A stretch of 64,000 bases of DNA, taken from NCBI GenBank assembly GCA_009760855.2, contig WPIO01000031.1, positions 4,147,501 to 4,211,500 on the forward strand, read 5' to 3'. The notes beneath the pieces are model-generated. The model was given only the letters and a program-made list of their open reading frames with translations, was not told the origin of the DNA and searched no databases. This DNA comes from Cristatella mucedo (taxonomy: Eukaryota; Bryozoa; Phylactolaemata; Cristatellidae). Made by a program: the position numbers and the translations under genes. Positions 34,442 to 49,000 of the stretch are shown here, piece by piece (within the stretch, counting starts at the first letter, position 1; every line of letters starts with the position of its first letter).

Positions 34442-37400
34442 AACGGTGTTTTTTCACAAAAGCAGCGTTCGGCCAGCATTGCACTGGCCGTTGGATGGGA
34501 GGCAGCTAATCCATTACACAAGTCATTGTTGCCCCTCGGTTATTTGTCCACTCACGTGGTTCAATGTCTTTCAGCAGGGCGATTTTCTGTCATTTGTGAA
34601 GCCATGCAGAAGTCCTTATCACTGCATGACGAGTCAGCTTTGCCTGCAAAATTGAGGCAAAAACAATCCAATGTCGAATGTACGTTATTTGACTGTATAG
34701 TCACAGCAGGCAGCAACAGTGTCTGTTCACAAAAGCTGAATCTGGCCAGCATGGCTTTCCCCATTACTCAAGTCACAGTTGCCCTTGGATTGTTTGTGTG
34801 GTCACGTGTCTCATGCCTTTTTACTCAGTTTTTTTTGTAAGTTTTGGAGCTAAGCTTGAAACCCAATTACGCCGATATGGCTAAGGTGGCTCTGCAGAAT
34901 GCAGGGATAGAACATTCTAATCTTTAATATAAGTAGTTTGAAGATGTAACACAAGGCAGGCCGCAACGGTGTTTTTTTTCACAAAAGCAGCGTCCGGCCA
35001 GCATTGCACTGGCCGTGTGATGTAAGGCAGCTAATCAGCTACACAAGTCATTGTTGCCAATCGGTTATTTTTCCACCCACGTGGTTCAATGTCTTTCAGC
35101 AGAGCAATGTTCTGTCATTTGTGAAGCCAAACAGAAGTCCTTATCACTGCATGACGACGTAGCTTTTTCCTGCAAATTGCAGGCACAAAAAAACTCCAAT
35201 GTCGAATCTACGTTATTTGACGGCATAGCACACAGCAGGTAGCAACGGTGTCTGTTTACAAAAGCCGAATCTGTCCAGCATGGCTCTCACCGTTGGGTGA
35301 AAGCCAGATAATCCGTCACACAAGTAACAGTTGCCCCTGGGTTATTTGTGTGGTCACTTGTCTTAATGCTTTAATTCTCAGAGTTTTTCTGTAAGTTATG
35401 GAGCTAAGCAGAATTCCTTGTACACTCCTGGACCGCTTAGGAGGTTCCGCAAAATGCCGGGATAAACACAAATCTCGACTATTAGTATGTTCACGACGTA
35501 ACACGCGGGAAGAAGCTACGGTGTTGGTTCACAAAAGCAGCATCCGGCAACCATGGCTTTGGCCGTTGGATGGGAGGCAGCTAATCCGGTACACAAGTCA
35601 TTGTGGCCCCTCGGTTATTTGTCCACCCACGTGGTTCAATGTCTTTTAGCAGAGCGATTATCTGAAATTGGTAAAGCCAAGCAGAAGTCCTTATCACTGC
35701 ATGACGACTTAGCTTTGCCTGCAAAATGCAGGCAAAAACACTCCAATGTCGAATGTACGTTATTTGACTGTATAGTACACAGCAGGTAGCAACGGTGTCC
35801 GTTCACAAAAGTTGAACCTGGCCAGCATGGCTCTCGCCTTTACTCAAGACACAGTTGCCCTTGGATCGTGTTTGTGTGGTCACGTGTCTCTTGCCTTTTG
35901 TTCACAGTTTTTTTGTAAGTTTTAGAGCTAAGGATGATACCCTATTTCTCCAACATGGCTGAGGTGGCTCTGCAGAATGCTGGGATAGAACATTCTAATC
36001 TTTAATATAAGTAGTTTGAAGATGTAACACAAGGCAGGCCGCAACGGTGTTTTTTCACAAAAGCAGCGTTCGGCCAGCATTGCACTGGCCGTTGGATGGG
36101 AGGCAGCTAATCCATTACACAAGTCATTGTTGCCCCTCGGTTATAATTCCACTCACGTGGTTCAATGTCTTGCAGCGGAGCGATTTTCTGTCATTTGTGA
36201 ACCTAAGCAGAAGTCTGTATCACTGCATGACGTCTTAGCTTTGCCATGCAAAATGCAGGCAAAAAAACTCCAATGTCGAATCTACTTTTTTTGACGGCAT
36301 AGCACACAGCAGGTAGCAACGGTGTCTGTTCACAAAAGACGAATCTGGAATCATGGCTCTCGCCGTTGGATGGAAGCCAGATACTCCGTCACACAAGTTA
36401 TAGTTGCCCCTCGTTATTTGTGTGGTCACTTGTCTCCATGCCTCTTTACTCAGCGTTTTTTTTGTAAGTTTTGGAGCTGAGCAGAAACCCAATTACGCCT
36501 GGATGGCTTAGGATGTTCCGCAGAATGCATGAATAAAACATTCAAATCTCGAATATTAGTAAGTTTGAAGATGTAACACTCGGGAAGGCGCAACGGTATT
36601 TGGCTCACAAAAGCACCGTCCGGCAACCATGGCTTTGGCCGTGTGATGGGAGGCAGCTAATCAGTTACACAAGTCATTGTAGCCCTCAGCGATTTGTCCA
36701 CCCACGTGGTTCAATGTCTTTCAGCAGAGAGATTTTCTGTCATTAGTGAAGCCAAACAGAAGTCGTTATCACTGGATGACGAGTCAGCTTTTCCTGCAAA
36801 ATGCAGGCAAAAACACTGCAATGTCGAATGTACGTTATTTGACTGTATAGCACACAGCAGGTAGCAACGGTGTCTGTTCACAAAAGACGAATCTGGCCAA
36901 CATGGCTTTCGCCGTGGATGGTCCAGATAAGTCACACAAGTTGTTGCCCTGGATTGTTTGTGTGGTCCCGTGTCTCCATGCGTTTTATCTCTAACAGTTT
37001 TTTTTCTGTAAGTTTTAAAGCTAAGCATGATTCCCTGTCACTCCTGGACCGCTGAGGAGGCTCCGCAGAATGCATGGATGAAACATTCAAATCTTATTTA
37101 TATTAGTAGTTTGAAGACGTAACATTCAGGAGGAAGCTACGGTAACTGGCCAGCATGGCTCTCGCCGTTACTCAAGTCACAGTTGCCCTTGGATCGTTTG
37201 TTTGGTCACGTGTCTCTTGCCTTTTGTTCACAGTTTTTTTTGTAAGTTTTAGAGCTAAGGATGATTCCCTATTTCTCCAATATGGCTGAGGTGGCTCTGC
37301 AGAATGCTGGGATAGAACATTCTAATCTTTAACACTGCATGACGACTTAGCTTTGCCATTAAAATGCAGGCAAAAAACACTCCAATGTCGAATCTACGTT

Positions 37401-38232
37401 ATTTGACGGTATAGCACACAGCAGGTAGCAACGGTGTCTGTTCACAAAAGACGAATCTGGACATCATGGCTCTCGCCGTTGGATGGAAGCCAGATAATCC
37501 GTCACACAAGTTGACCTTGCCCTGGGTTTGTGTGGTCACTTGTCTTAATGTCTTTTATTCTCACAGTTTTTTTTTGTAAGTTATGGAGCTGAGCATGAAT
37601 ACCCTGTCACTCCGGTACGGCTGAGGTGGCTGCACAGAATGCCGGAATAAAACATTCAAATCTATTTATAAGTATGTTGAAGACGTAACACTCGTGAGGG
37701 CGCAACAGTAACTTTTCAAAAAAGCAGCGTCCGGCCAGCGTTGCTTTTGGCCTTCGGATGGGAGGCAGCTAATCCGTTATACAAGTCATTGTAGCTCCTC
37801 GGCTATGTGTCCACTCACGTGGTTCAATGTCTTTCAGCAGAGAGACTTTCTGTCATTTGTGAAACCCAAGCAGAAGTCCTTATCACTGCATGACGACTTA
37901 GCTTTGCCTGCAAAATGCAGGCAAAAAAACACTCCAATGTCGAATCTACGTGATTTGACTGTATAGTACACAGCAGGTAGCAACGGTGTCTGTTCACAAA
38001 AGTTGAATCTGGCCAGCATGGCTCTCGCCGTTACTCAAGTCACAGTTGCCCTTGGATCGTTTGTGTGGTCACGTGTCTCTTGCCTTTTGTTCACAGTTTT
38101 TTTTGTAAGTTTTAGAGCTAAGGATGATTCCCTATTTCTCCAATATGGCTGAGGTGGCTCTGCAGAATGCTGGGATAGAACATTCAAATCTTTAATATAA
38201 GTAGTTTGAAGATGTAACACATGGCAGGCCGC
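34442..38232 (+). repeat. Higher-order unit 2, rearranged
   Basis: Starts AB-ACDB-ACD as in unit 1 up to about 36,590. Then it turns into monomers that mix features of A, B, C and D (boundaries 36866, 37138, 37430, 37704 and 37981), with a jump from B to the tail of an A monomer near 37,335. Length 3,791 bp instead of 4,256. Confidence -1.
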
Positions 38233-41200
38233 AACGGGTGTTTTTTCACAAAAGCAGCGTTCGGCCAGCATTGCACTGGCCGTTGGATGGGAGGCAGCTA
38301 ATCCATTACACAAGTCATTGTTGCCCCTCGGTTATTTGTCCACTCACGTGGTTCAATGTCTTGCAGCAGAGCGATTTTCTGTCATTTGTGAAGCCATGCA
38401 GAAGTCCTTATCACTGCATGACGAGTCAGCTTTGCCTGCAAAATTGAGGCAAAAACAATCCAATGTCGAATGTACGTTATTTTGACTGTATAGCTCACAG
38501 CAGGCAGCAACAGTGTCTGTTCACAAAAGCTGAATCTGGCCAGCATGGCTTTTCCCCATTACTCAAGTCACAGTTGCCCTTGGATTGTTTGTATGGTCAC
38601 GTGTCTCCATGCCTTTTTACTCAGTTTTTTTTGTAAGTTTTGGAGCTAAGCTTGAAACCCAATTACGCCGATATGGCTAAGGTGGCTCTGCAGAATGCAG
38701 GGATAGAACATTCTAATCTTTAATATAAGTAGTTTGAAGATGTAACACAAGGCAGGCCGCAACGGTGTTTTTTCACAAAAGCAGCGTCCGGCCAGCATTG
38801 CACTGGCCGTGTGATGTAAGGCAGCTAATCAGCTACACAAGTCATTGTTGCTCCTCGGTTATTTTTCCACCCACGTGGTTCAATGTCTTTTTCAGCAGAG
38901 CAATGTTCTGTCATTTGTGAAGCCAAACAGAAGTCCTTATCACTGCATGACGACGAAGCTTTTCCTGCAAAATGCAGGCAAAAAAACTCCAATGTCGAAT
39001 CTACGTTTTTTGACGGCATAGCACACAGCAGGTAGCAACGGTGTCTGTTTACAAAAGACGAATCTGTCCAGCATGGCTCTCGCCGTTGGATGGAAGCCAG
39101 ATAATCCGTCACACAAGTAATAGTTGCCCCTGGGTTATTTGTGTGGTCACTTGTCTTAATGTCTTTAATTCTCAGAGTTTTTCTGTAAGTTATGGAGCTA
39201 AGCAGAATTCCTTGTACACTCGTGGACCGCTTAGGAGGTTCCGCAAATGCCGGAATAAAACATTCAAATCTCGACTATTAGTATGTTCACGACGTAACAC
39301 GCGGCAAGAAGCAACGGTGTTGTTTCACAAAAGCAGCATCCGGCAACCATGGCTTTGGCCGTTGGATGGGAGGCAGCTAATCCGGTACACAAGTCATTGT
39401 GGCCCCTCGGTTATGTGTCCACTAACGTGGTTCAATGTCTTTCAGCAGAGCGATTATCTGAAATTTGTAAAGCCAAGCAGAAGTCCTTATCACTGCATGA
39501 CGACTTAGCTTTGCCTGCAAAATGCAGGCAAAAACACTGCAATGTCGAATGTACGTTATTTGACTGTATAGTACGCAGCAGGTAGCAACGGTGTCTGTTC
39601 ACAAAAGTTGAATCTGGCCAGCATGGCTCTCGCCTTTACTCAAGTCACAGTTGCCCTTGGATCGTGTGTGTGGTCACGTGTCTCTTGCCTTTTGTTCACA
39701 GTTTTTTTTTTGTAAGTTTTAGAGCTAAGGATGATTACCCTATTTCTCCAATATGGCTGAGGTGGCTCTGCAGAATGCTGGGATAGAACATTCTAATCTT
39801 TAATATAAGTAGTTTGAAGATGTAACACAAGGCAGGCCGCAACGGTGTTTTTTCACAAAAGCAGCGTTCGGCCAGCATTGCACTGGCCGTTGGATGGGTG
39901 GCAGCTAATTCATTACACAAGTCATTGTTGCCCCTCGGTTATAATTCCACTAACGTGGTTCAATGTCTTTCCAGCGGAGCGATTTTCTGTCATTTGTGAA
40001 GCTAAGCAGAAGTCTGTATCACTGCATGACGTCTTAGCTTTGCCATTAAAATGCAGGCAAAAAAAACTCCAATGTCGAATCCACTTTTTTGCCGGCATAG
40101 CACACAGCAGGTAGCAACGGTGTCTGTTCACAAAAGCCGAATCTGGACATCATGGCTCTCGCCGTTGGATGGAAGCCAGATAATCCGTCACACAAGTTAT
40201 AGTTGCCCCTGGGTTATTTGTGTGGTCACTTGTCTTAATGTCTTTAATTCTCAGCGTTTTTCTGTAAGTTATGAGCTGAGCAGAATTCCTTTCTCTCTCC
40301 TGGACCGCTTAGGATGTTCCGCAGAATGCCAGAATAAAACATTCAAATCTCGAATATTAGTAAGTTGACGACGTAACACTCGGGAAGGCGCAACGGTGTT
40401 GGCTCACAAAAGCAGCATCCGGCAACCATGGCTTTGGCCGTCGGATGGGAGGCAGCTAATCTGTTGTACAAGTCATTGTAGCTCCTCAGCGATGTGTCCA
40501 CTCACGTGGTTCAACGTCTCTCAGCAGAGAGATTTTCTGTCATTAGTGAAGCTATGCAGAAGTCCTTATCACTGCATAACGAGTCAGCTTTGCCTGCAAA
40601 ATGCAGGCAAAAACACTCCAATGTCGAATCTACGTGATTTGACTGTATAGTACACACAGCAGGTAGCAACGGTGTCTGTTCACAAAAAGTTAAATCTGGC
40701 CAACATGGCTTTTCGCCGTTAGTCAAGTCACAGTTGACCTTGGATTGTTTGTGTGGTCCCGTGTCTCCATGCGTTTTATTAACAGTTTTTTTGTAAGTTT
40801 TAAAGCTGAGCATGATACCCTATTACGCCGGTACGGCTGACGGTGCTCTGTAGAATGCATGGATAGAACATTCTAATCTTTATTTATAAGTAGTTTGAAG
40901 ATGTAACACAAGGCAGGGCCGCAACGGTAACTTTTCACAAAAGCAGCGTCCGGCCAGCGTTGCACTGGCCGTCGGATGGTAGGCAGCTAATCCGGTTAAA
41001 CAAGTCATTGTGGCTACTCGGATATTTGTCCACTCACGTGGTTCAATGTCTTTCAGCAGGGCGACTTTCTGTCATTTGTGAACCCAAGCAGAAGTCCTTA
41101 TCACTGCATGACGACTTAGCTTTGCCTGCAAAATGCAGGCAAAAAACATTCCAATGTCGAATGTATGTTATTTGACTGTATACTACACAGCAGGTAGCAA

Positions 41201-42544
41201 CGGTGTCTGTTCACAAAAGTTGAATCTGACCAGCATGGCTCTCGCCGTTACTCAAGTCACAGTTGCCCTTGGATTGTTTGTGTGGTCACGTGTCTCTTGC
41301 GTTTTTGTTCACAGTTTTTTTTGTAAGTTTTAAGAGCTAAGCATGATACCCTATTACTTCCAATATGGCTGAAGTGGCTCTGCAGAATGCTGGGATAGAA
41401 CATTCTAATCTTTAATATGTGAAGTTTGAAGATGTAACACATGGCAGGCCGCAACGGTGTTTTTTCACAAAAGCAGCGTTCGGCCAGCATTGCACTGGCC
41501 GTTCGATGGGAGGCAGATAATCCATTACACAAGTCGTTGTTGCCCCTCGGATATTAGTCCACTCACGTGGTTCAATGTCTTTGCGGAGGGCGATTTTTCT
41601 GTCATTTGTGAACCCAAGCAGAAGTCCTTATCACTGCATGACGACTTAGCTTTGCCTGCAAAATGCAGGCAGAACACTCCAATGTCGAATCTACGTTATT
41701 TGACTGTATAGCTCACAGCAGGCAGCACACAGTGTCTGTTCACAAAAGCTGAATCTTGGCCAGCATGGCTTTCCCATTACTTAAGTCACAGTTGACCCTT
41801 GGATCGTGTTTGTATGGTCACGTGTCTCCATGCGTTTTATTAACAGTTTTTTTGTAAGTTTTAAAGCTGAGCATGATACCCCTATTACGCCGGTACGGCT
41901 GACGTGGCTCTGTAGAATGCGTGGGGATAGAACATTCTAATCTTATTTATAAGTAGTTTGAAGATGTAACACAAGGCAGGCCGCAACGGTAACTTTTTTC
42001 ACAAAAGCAGCGTCCGGCCAGCATTGCACTGGCCGTCGGATGGTAGGCAGCTAATCCGTTTATACAAGTCATTGTTGCCCCTCGGATATTTGTCCACTCA
42101 CGTGGCCTTCAATGTCTTTCAGCAGGGCGATTTTTCTGTCATTTGTGAACCCCCAGCGCAAAGTCCTTATCACTGCATGACGACTCAGCTTTGCCTGCAA
42201 AATGCAGGCAAAAACACTCCAATGTCGAATGTACGTTATTTGACTGTATAGCTTCACAGCAGGCAGCACACAGTGTCTGTTCACAAAAGCTGAAGCTGAA
42301 TCTGGCCAGCATGGCTTTCCCCATTACTCAAGTCCACAGTTGACCTTGGATCGTTTGTATGGTCCACGTTTATGCATGTCTCCATGCCTTTTACTCAGTT
42401 TTTTTTTTGTAAGTTTTGGAGCTAAGCTTTGAAACCCAAGTACGCCGATATGGCTAAGGTGGCTCTGCAGAATGCAGGGCAGATAGAATATTCTAATCTT
42501 TAATATAAGTAGTTTTGAAGATGTAACTACAAGCGCGGGCCCGC
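38233..42544 (+). repeat. Higher-order unit 3, complete 16-mer but indel-rich
   Basis: Same monomer order as unit 1 (AB-ACDB-ACDB-AB-AB-AB) over 4,312 bp. The extra length comes from many 1-3 bp insertions, dense after about 40,640, that are absent from the other copies. Confidence -1.
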
Positions 42545-45500
42545 AACGGTGTTTTTTCACAAAAGCAGCGTCCGGCCAGCATTGCACTGGCCGTGTGATG
42601 TTAAGGCAGCTAATCAGCTACACAAGTCATTGTTGCCAATCGGTTATTTTTCTTTTTTCTTCGTTCAATGTCTTTCAGCAGAGCAATGTTCTGTCATTTG
42701 TGAAGCCAAACAGAAGTCCTTATCACTGCAATGACGACGTAGCTTTTCCTGCAAAATTGCAGGCACAAAAAAACTCCAATGTCGAATCTACGTTATTTGA
42801 CGTCCGCAAAATGCCGGAATAAAACACAAATCTCGACTATTAGTATGTTCACGACGTAACACGCGGGAAGAAGCTACGGTGTTGGTTCACAAAAGCAGCA
42901 TCCGGCAACCATGGCTTTGGCCGTTGGATGGGAGGCAGCTAATCCGGTACACAAGTCATTGTGGCCCCTCGGTTATTTGTCCACCCACGTGGTTCAATGT
43001 CTTTTAGCAGAGCGATTATCTGAAATTGGTAAAGCCAAGCAGAAGTCCTTATCACTGCATGACGACTTAGCTTTGCCTGCAAAATGCAGGCAAAACACTG
43101 CAATGTCGAATGTACGTTATTTGACTGTATAGTACACAGCAGGTAGCAACGGTGTCCGTTCACAAAAGTTGAACCTGGCCAGCATGGCTCTCGCCTTTAC
43201 TCAAGACACAGTTTGCCCTTGGATCGTGTGTGTGGTCACGTGTCTCTTGCCTATTGTTCACAGTTTTTTTTTGTAAGTTTTTAGAGCTAAGGATGATTCC
43301 CTATTTCTCCAACATGGCTGAGGTGGCTCTGCAGAATGCTGGGATAGAACATTCTAATCTTTAATATAAGTAGTTTGAAGATGTAACACAAGGCAGGCCG
43401 CAACGGTGTTTTTTTCACAAAAGCAGCGTTCGGCCAGCATTGCACTGGCCGTTGGATGGGAGGCAGCTAATTCATTACACAAGTCATTGTTGCCCCTCGG
43501 TTATAATTCCACTAACGTGGTTCAATGTCTTGCAGCGGAGCGATTTCTGTCATTTGTGAAGCTAAGCAGAAGTCTGTATCACTGCATGACGTCTTAGCTT
43601 TGCCATTAAAATGCAGGCACAAAAACTCCAATGTCGAATCCACTTTTTTGACGGCATAGCACACAGCAGGTAGCAACGGTGTCTGTTCACAAAAGACGAA
43701 TCTGGACATCATGGCTCTCGCCGTTGGATGGAAGCCAGATAATCCGTCACACAAGTTATAGTTGCCCCTGGGTTATTTGTGTGGTCACTTGTCTTAATGT
43801 CTTTAATTCTCAGCGTTTTTCTGTAAGTTATGGAGCTGAGCAGAATTCCTTCTCTCTCCTGGACCGCTTAGGATGTTCCGCAGAATGCCAGAATAAAACA
43901 TTCAAATCTCGAATATTAGTAAGTTGACGACGTAACACTCGGGAAGGCGCAACGGTGTTGGCTCACAAAAGCAGCATCCGGCAACCATGGCTTTGGCCGT
44001 CGGATGGGAGGCAGCTAATCTGTTGTACAAGTCATTGTAGCTCCTCAGCGATGTGTCCACTCACGTGGTTCAACGTCTCTCAGCAGAGAGATTTTCTGTC
44101 ATTAGTGAAGCTATGCAGAAGTCCTTATCACTGCATAACGAGTCAGCTTTGCCTGCAAAATGCAGGCAAAAACACTCCAATGTCGAATCTACGTGATTTG
44201 ACTGTATAGTACACAGCAGGTAGCAACGGTGTCTGTTCACAAAAGTTAAATCTGGCCAACATGGCTTTCGCCGTTAGTCAAGTCACAGTTGACCTTGGAT
44301 TGTTTGTGTGGTCCCGTGTCTCCATGCGTTTTATTAACAGTTTTTTTGTAAGTTTTAAAGCTGAGCATGATACCCTATTACGCCGGTACGGCTGACGTGG
44401 CTCTGTAGAATGCATGGATAGAACATTCTAATCTTATTTATAAGTAGTTTGAAGATGTAACACAAGGCAGGCCGCAACGGTAACTTTTCACAAAAGCAGC
44501 GTCCGGCCAGCGTTGCACTGGCCGTCGGATGGTAGGCAGCTAATCCGTTAAACAAGTCATTGTGGCTACTCGGATATTTGTCCACTCACGTGGTTCAATG
44601 TCTTTCAGCAGGGCGACTTTCTGTCATTTGTGAACCCAAGCAGAAGTCCTTATCACTGCATGACGACTTAGCTTTGCCTGCAAAATGCAGGCAAAAACAT
44701 TCCAATGTCGAATGTATGTTATTTGACTGTATACTACACAGCAGGTAGCAACGGTGTCTGTTCACAAAAGTTGAATCTGACCAGCATGGCTCTCGCCGTT
44801 ACTCAAGTCACAGTTGCCCTTGGATTGTTTGTGTGGTCACGTGTCTCTTGCCTTTTGTTCACAGTTTTTTTTGTAAGTTTTAGAGCTAAGCATGATACCC
44901 TATTACTCCAATATGGCTGAAGTGGCTCTGCAGAATGCTGGGATAGAACATTCTAATCTTTAATATGTGAAGTTTGAAGATGTAACACATGGCAGGCCGC
45001 AACGGTGTTTTTTCACAAAAGCAGCGTTCGGCCAGCATTGCACTGGCCGTTCGATGGGAGGCAGATAATCCATTACACAAGTCGTTGTTGCCCCTCGGAT
45101 ATTAGTCCACTCACGTGGTTCAATGTCTTTGCGGAGGGCGATTTTCTGTCATTTGTGAACCCAAGCAGAAGTCCTTATCACTGCATGACGACTTAGCTTT
45201 GCCTGCAAAATGCAGGCAGAACACTCCAATGTCGAATCTACGTTATTTGACTGTATAGCTCACAGCAGGCAGCAACAGTGTCTGTTCACAAAAGCTGAAT
45301 CTGGCCAGCATGGCTTTCCCCATTACTTAAGTCACAGTTGACCTTGGATCGTTTGTATGGTCACGTGTCTCCATGCGTTTTATTAACAGTTTTTTTGTAA
45401 GTTTTAAAGCTGAGCATGATACCCTATTACGCCGGTACGGCTGACGTGGCTCTGTAGAATGCATGGATAGAACATTCTAATCTTATTTATAAGTAGTTTG

Positions 45501-46049
45501 AAGATGTAACACAAGGCAGGCCGCAACGGTAACTTTTCACAAAAGCAGCGTCCGGCCAGCGTTGCACTGGCCGTCGGATGGTAGGCAGCTAATCCGTTAA
45601 ACAAGTCATTGTGGCTACTCGGATATTTGTCCACTCACGTGGTTCAATGTCTTTCAGCAGGGCGACTTTCTGTCATTTGTGAACCCAAGCAGAAGTCCTT
45701 ATCACTGCATGACGACTTAGCTTTGCCTGCAAAATGCAGGCAAAAACATTCCAATGTCGAATGTATGTTATTTGACTGTATACTACACAGCAGGTAGCAA
45801 CGGTGTCTGTTCACAAAAGTTGAATCTGACCAGCATGGCTCTCGCCGTTACTCAAGTCACAGTTGCCCTTGGATTGTTTGTGTGGTCACGTGTCTCTTGC
45901 CTTTTGTTCACAGTTTTTTTTGTAAGTTTTAGAGCTAAGGATGATTCCCTATTTCTCCAATATGGCTGAGGTGGCTCTGCAGAATGCTGGGATAGAACAT
46001 TCAAATCTTTAATATAAGTAGTTTGAAGATGTAACACATGGCAGGCCGC
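42545..46049 (+). repeat. Higher-order unit 4, lacking the first AB and most of one C
   Basis: Order A(C deleted)DB-ACDB-AB-AB-AB with boundaries 42545, 42876, 43148, 43401, 43675, 43951, 44225, 44476, 44750, 45001, 45274, 45525 and 45799. From 43,250 on it is nearly identical to unit 1 from 31,640, at a constant offset of about 11.61 kb. Confidence -1.
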
Positions 46050-49000
46050 AACGGTGTTTTTTCACAAAAGCAGCGTTCGGCCAGCATTGCACTGGCCGTT
46101 GGATGGGAGGCAGCTAATCCATTACACAAGTCATTGTTGCCCCTCGGTTATTTGTCCACTCACGTGGTTCAATGTCTTTCAGCAGGGCGATTTTCTGTCA
46201 TTTGTGAAGCCATGCAGAAGTCCTTATCACTGCATGACGAGTCAGCTTTGCCTGCAAAATTGAGGCAAAAACAATCCAATGTCGAATGTACGTTATTTGA
46301 CTGTATAGCTCACAGCAGGCAGCAACAGTGTCTGTTCACAAAAGCTGAATCTGGCCAGCATGGCTTTCCCCATTACTCAAGTCACAGTTGCCCTTGGATT
46401 GTTTGTATGGTCACGTGTCTCCATGCCTTTTACTCAGTTTTTTTGTAAGTTTTGGAGCTAAGCTTGAAACCCAATTACGCCGATATGGCTAAGGTGGCTC
46501 TGCAGAATGCAGGGATAGAACATTCTAATCTTTAATATAAGTAGTTTGAAGATGTAACACAAGGCAGGCCGCAACGGTGTTTTTTCACAAAAGCAGCGTC
46601 CGGCCAGCATTGCACTGGCCGTGTGATGTAAGGCAGCTAATCAGCTACACAAGTCATTGTTGCCAATCGGTTATTTTTCCACCCACGTGGTTCAATGTCT
46701 TTCAGCAGAGCAATGTTCTGTCATTTGTGAAGCCAAACAGAAGTCCTTATCACTGCATGACGACGTAGCTTTTCCTGCAAATTGCAGGCACAAAAACTCC
46801 AATGTCGAATCTACGTTATTTGACGGCATAGCACACAGCAGGTAGCAACGGTGTCTGTTTACAAAAGCCGAATCTGTCCAGCATGGCTCTCACCGTTGGG
46901 TGAAAGCCAGATAATCCGTCACACAAGTAATAGTTGCCCCTGGGTTATTTGTGTGGTCACTTGTCTTAATGTCTTTAATTCTCAGAGTTTTTCTGTAAGT
47001 TATGGAGCTAAGCAGAATTCCTTGTACACTCCTGGACCGCTTAGGAGGTTCCGCAAAATGCCGGAATAAAACACAAATCTCGACTATTAGTATGTTCACG
47101 ACGTAACACGCGGGAAGAAGCTACGGTGTTGGTTCACAAAAGCAGCATCCGGCAACCATGGCTTTGGCCGTTGGATGGGAGGCAGCTAATCCGGTACACA
47201 AGTCATTGTGGCCCCTCGGTTATTTGTCCACCCACGTGGTTCAATGTCTTTCAGCAGAGCGATTATCTGAAATTGGTAAAGCCAAGCAGAAGTCCTTATC
47301 ACTGCATGACGACTTAGCTTTGCCTGCAAAATGCAGGCAAAAACACTGCAATGTCGAATGTACGTTATTTGACTGTATAGTACACAGCAGGTAGCAACGG
47401 TGTCCGTTCACAAAAGTTGAACCTGGCCAGCATGGCTCTCGCCTTTACTCAAGACACAGTTGCCCTTGGATCGTGTGTGTGGTCACGTGTCTCTTGCCTA
47501 TTGTTCACAGTTTTTTTTGTAAGTTTTAGAGCTAAGGATGATTCCCTATTTCTCCAACATGGCTGAGGTGGCTCTGCAGAATGCTGGGATAGAACATTCT
47601 AATCTTTAATATAAGTAGTTTGAAGATGTAACACAAGGCAGGCCGCAACGGTGTTTTTTCACAAAAGCAGCGTTCGGCCAGCATTGCACTGGCCGTTGGA
47701 TGGGAGGCAGCTAATTCATTACACAAGTCATTGTTGCCCCTCGGTTATAATTCCACTAACGTGGTTCAATGTCTTGCAGCGGAGCGATTTTCTGTCATTT
47801 GTGAAGCTAAGCAGAAGTCTGTATCACTGCATGACGTCTTAGCTTTGCCATTAAAATGCAGGCACAAAAACTCCAATGTCGAATCCACTTTTTTGACGGC
47901 ATAGCACACAGCAGGTAGCAACGGTGTCTGTTCACAAAAGACGAATCTGGACATCATGGCTCTCGCCGTTGGATGGAAGCCAGATAATCCGTCACACAAG
48001 TTATAGTTGCCCCTGGGTTATTTGTGTGGTCACTTGTCTTAATGTCTTTAATTCTCAGCGTTTTTCTGTAAGTTATGGAGCTGAGCAGAATTCCTTCTCT
48101 CTCCTGGACCGCTTAGGATGTTCCGCAGAATGCCAGAATAAAACATTCAAATCTCGAATATTAGTAAGTTGACGACGTAACACTCGGGAAGGCGCAACGG
48201 TGTTGGCTCACAAAAGCAGCATCCGGCAACCATGGCTTTGGCCGTCGGATGGGAGGCAGCTAATCTGTTGTACAAGTCATTGTAGCTCCTCAGCGATGTG
48301 TCCACTCACGTGGTTCAACGTCTCTCAGCAGAGAGATTTTCTGTCATTAGTGAAGCTATGCAGAAGTCCTTATCACTGCATAACGAGTCAGCTTTGCCTG
48401 CAAAATGCAGGCAAAAACACTCCAATGTCGAATCTACGTGATTTGACTGTATAGTACACAGCAGGTAGCAACGGTGTCTGTTCACAAAAGTTAAATCTGG
48501 CCAACATGGCTTTCGCCGTTAGTCAAGTCACAGTTGACCTTGGATTGTTTGTGTGGTCCCGTGTCTCCATGCGTTTTATTAACAGTTTTTTTGTAAGTTT
48601 TAAAGCTGAGCATGATACCCTATTACGCCGGTACGGCTGACGTGGCTCTGTAGAATGCATGGATAGAACATTCTAATCTTATTTATAAGTAGTTTGAAGA
48701 TGTAACACAAGGCAGGCCGCAACGGTAACTTTTCACAAAAGCAGCGTCCGGCCAGCGTTGCACTGGCCGTCGGATGGTAGGCAGCTAATCCGTTAAACAA
48801 GTCATTGTGGCTACTCGGATATTTGTCCACTCACGTGGTTCAATGTCTTTCAGCAGGGCGACTTTCTGTCATTTGTGAACCCAAGCAGAAGTCCTTATCA
48901 CTGCATGACGACTTAGCTTTGCCTGCAAAATGCAGGCAGAACACTCCAATGTCGAATCTACGTTATTTGACTGTATAGCTCACAGCAGGCAGCAACAGTG

